The notes beneath the pieces were generated by a model, which saw only the letters and a list, made by a program, of their open reading frames with translations, searched no databases and had not been told where the DNA came from. The position numbers were made by a program, and so were the translations under genes. Below, piece after piece: positions 63,922 through 64,000 of a stretch of 64,000 nucleotides of DNA (the first letter of the stretch is position 1; every line of letters begins with the position of its first letter). The stretch is from MFD09286-c1 sp963701015 (GTDB lineage: Bacteria > Bacteroidota > Bacteroidia > Bacteroidales > DTGW01), in assembly GCA_963701015.1 (NCBI GenBank), contig OY969556.1, forward strand, positions 3,286,001-3,350,000, in the 5' to 3' direction.

Positions 63922-64000
63922 TATTTTCTATTAAAAATCTTTTATCAATTCATTATTAGTTATTTAATAAATAATTTTCAAACCACGTAAATAAAAATGA

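Noticed and set aside
1..64000. tRNA, rRNA, insertion sequences, prophage or attachment sites
   Set aside because: I looked in the intergenic gaps and saw no cloverleaf-like sequence, transposase, integrase or terminal repeats of the mobile-element type.

Overview
The window is AT-rich DNA from a Bacteroidota bacterium, most likely an anaerobic or microaerobic Bacteroidales-type fermenter. The evidence is a SusC/SusD pair, a GldG-type ABC component, a cellulase ending in a type IX secretion sorting domain, promoters of the Bacteroidota type (TTG about 20 bases before TAnnTTTG), and start sites that mostly lack a Shine-Dalgarno sequence. I see no tRNA, rRNA, insertion sequence, prophage or CRISPR array.

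Layout. 0-5 kb: 3' end of gldG, a DUF4340 gene, gpmI and a repeat-built lipoprotein. 5-14 kb: a beta-glucan locus on the minus strand (GH5 cellulase with CBM6-like and sorting domains, a membrane-bound AraC-type regulator broken by a frameshift, a TonB-like lipoprotein, a GH3 beta-glucosidase, a lectin-fold protein) followed by proline dehydrogenase. 14-20.5 kb: TPR/SpoIIE phosphatase, RicT-like PSP1 protein, a rubredoxin of only 55 residues, Cu/Zn superoxide dismutase and a GT39-like membrane glycosyltransferase. 20.6-25.9 kb: a complete six-gene energy-converting [NiFe] hydrogenase operon in the order echABCDEF. 27-37 kb: a polysaccharide utilisation locus (DUF6377 regulator, GH15-like enzyme, SusC, SusD, GH71/99-like lipoprotein). 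37-45 kb: rhomboid protease, GmhB-type phosphatase, YqgE, a nucleotidyltransferase-GHMP kinase fusion, a hybrid histidine kinase with its LuxR-type regulator, and radC. 45-53 kb: hydrolase/outer-membrane pair, Fe/Mn SOD, LOG-family protein, a two-gene envelope pair, and a yceI-pirin-dioxygenase operon. 53-64 kb: lytic transglycosylase, frameshifted uvrA, AraC regulator, OPT transporter, thioredoxin-like protein, MscS channel and two FKBP isomerases.

How the genes fit together. Two glycan-degrading loci would feed sugars to fermentation. Ech would dispose of reduced ferredoxin as H2 while conserving energy. Rubredoxin and two superoxide dismutases suggest an organism that meets oxygen. The GmhB and nucleotidyltransferase/kinase genes suggest heptose or a related sugar for surface glycans.

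The least-explained signals are noncoding and cluster around the SusCD locus. They are a candidate small RNA with its own promoter and strong terminator convergent to the operon end (about 26928-27051), a duplicated 10-base leader motif before both a 24-codon ORF and susC that is complementary to that RNA, and a probable three-way-junction RNA between susD and the GH71/99 gene (28336-28453). Separately, two 16-bp direct repeats 21 bp apart overlap the -33 position of the yceI operon promoter.
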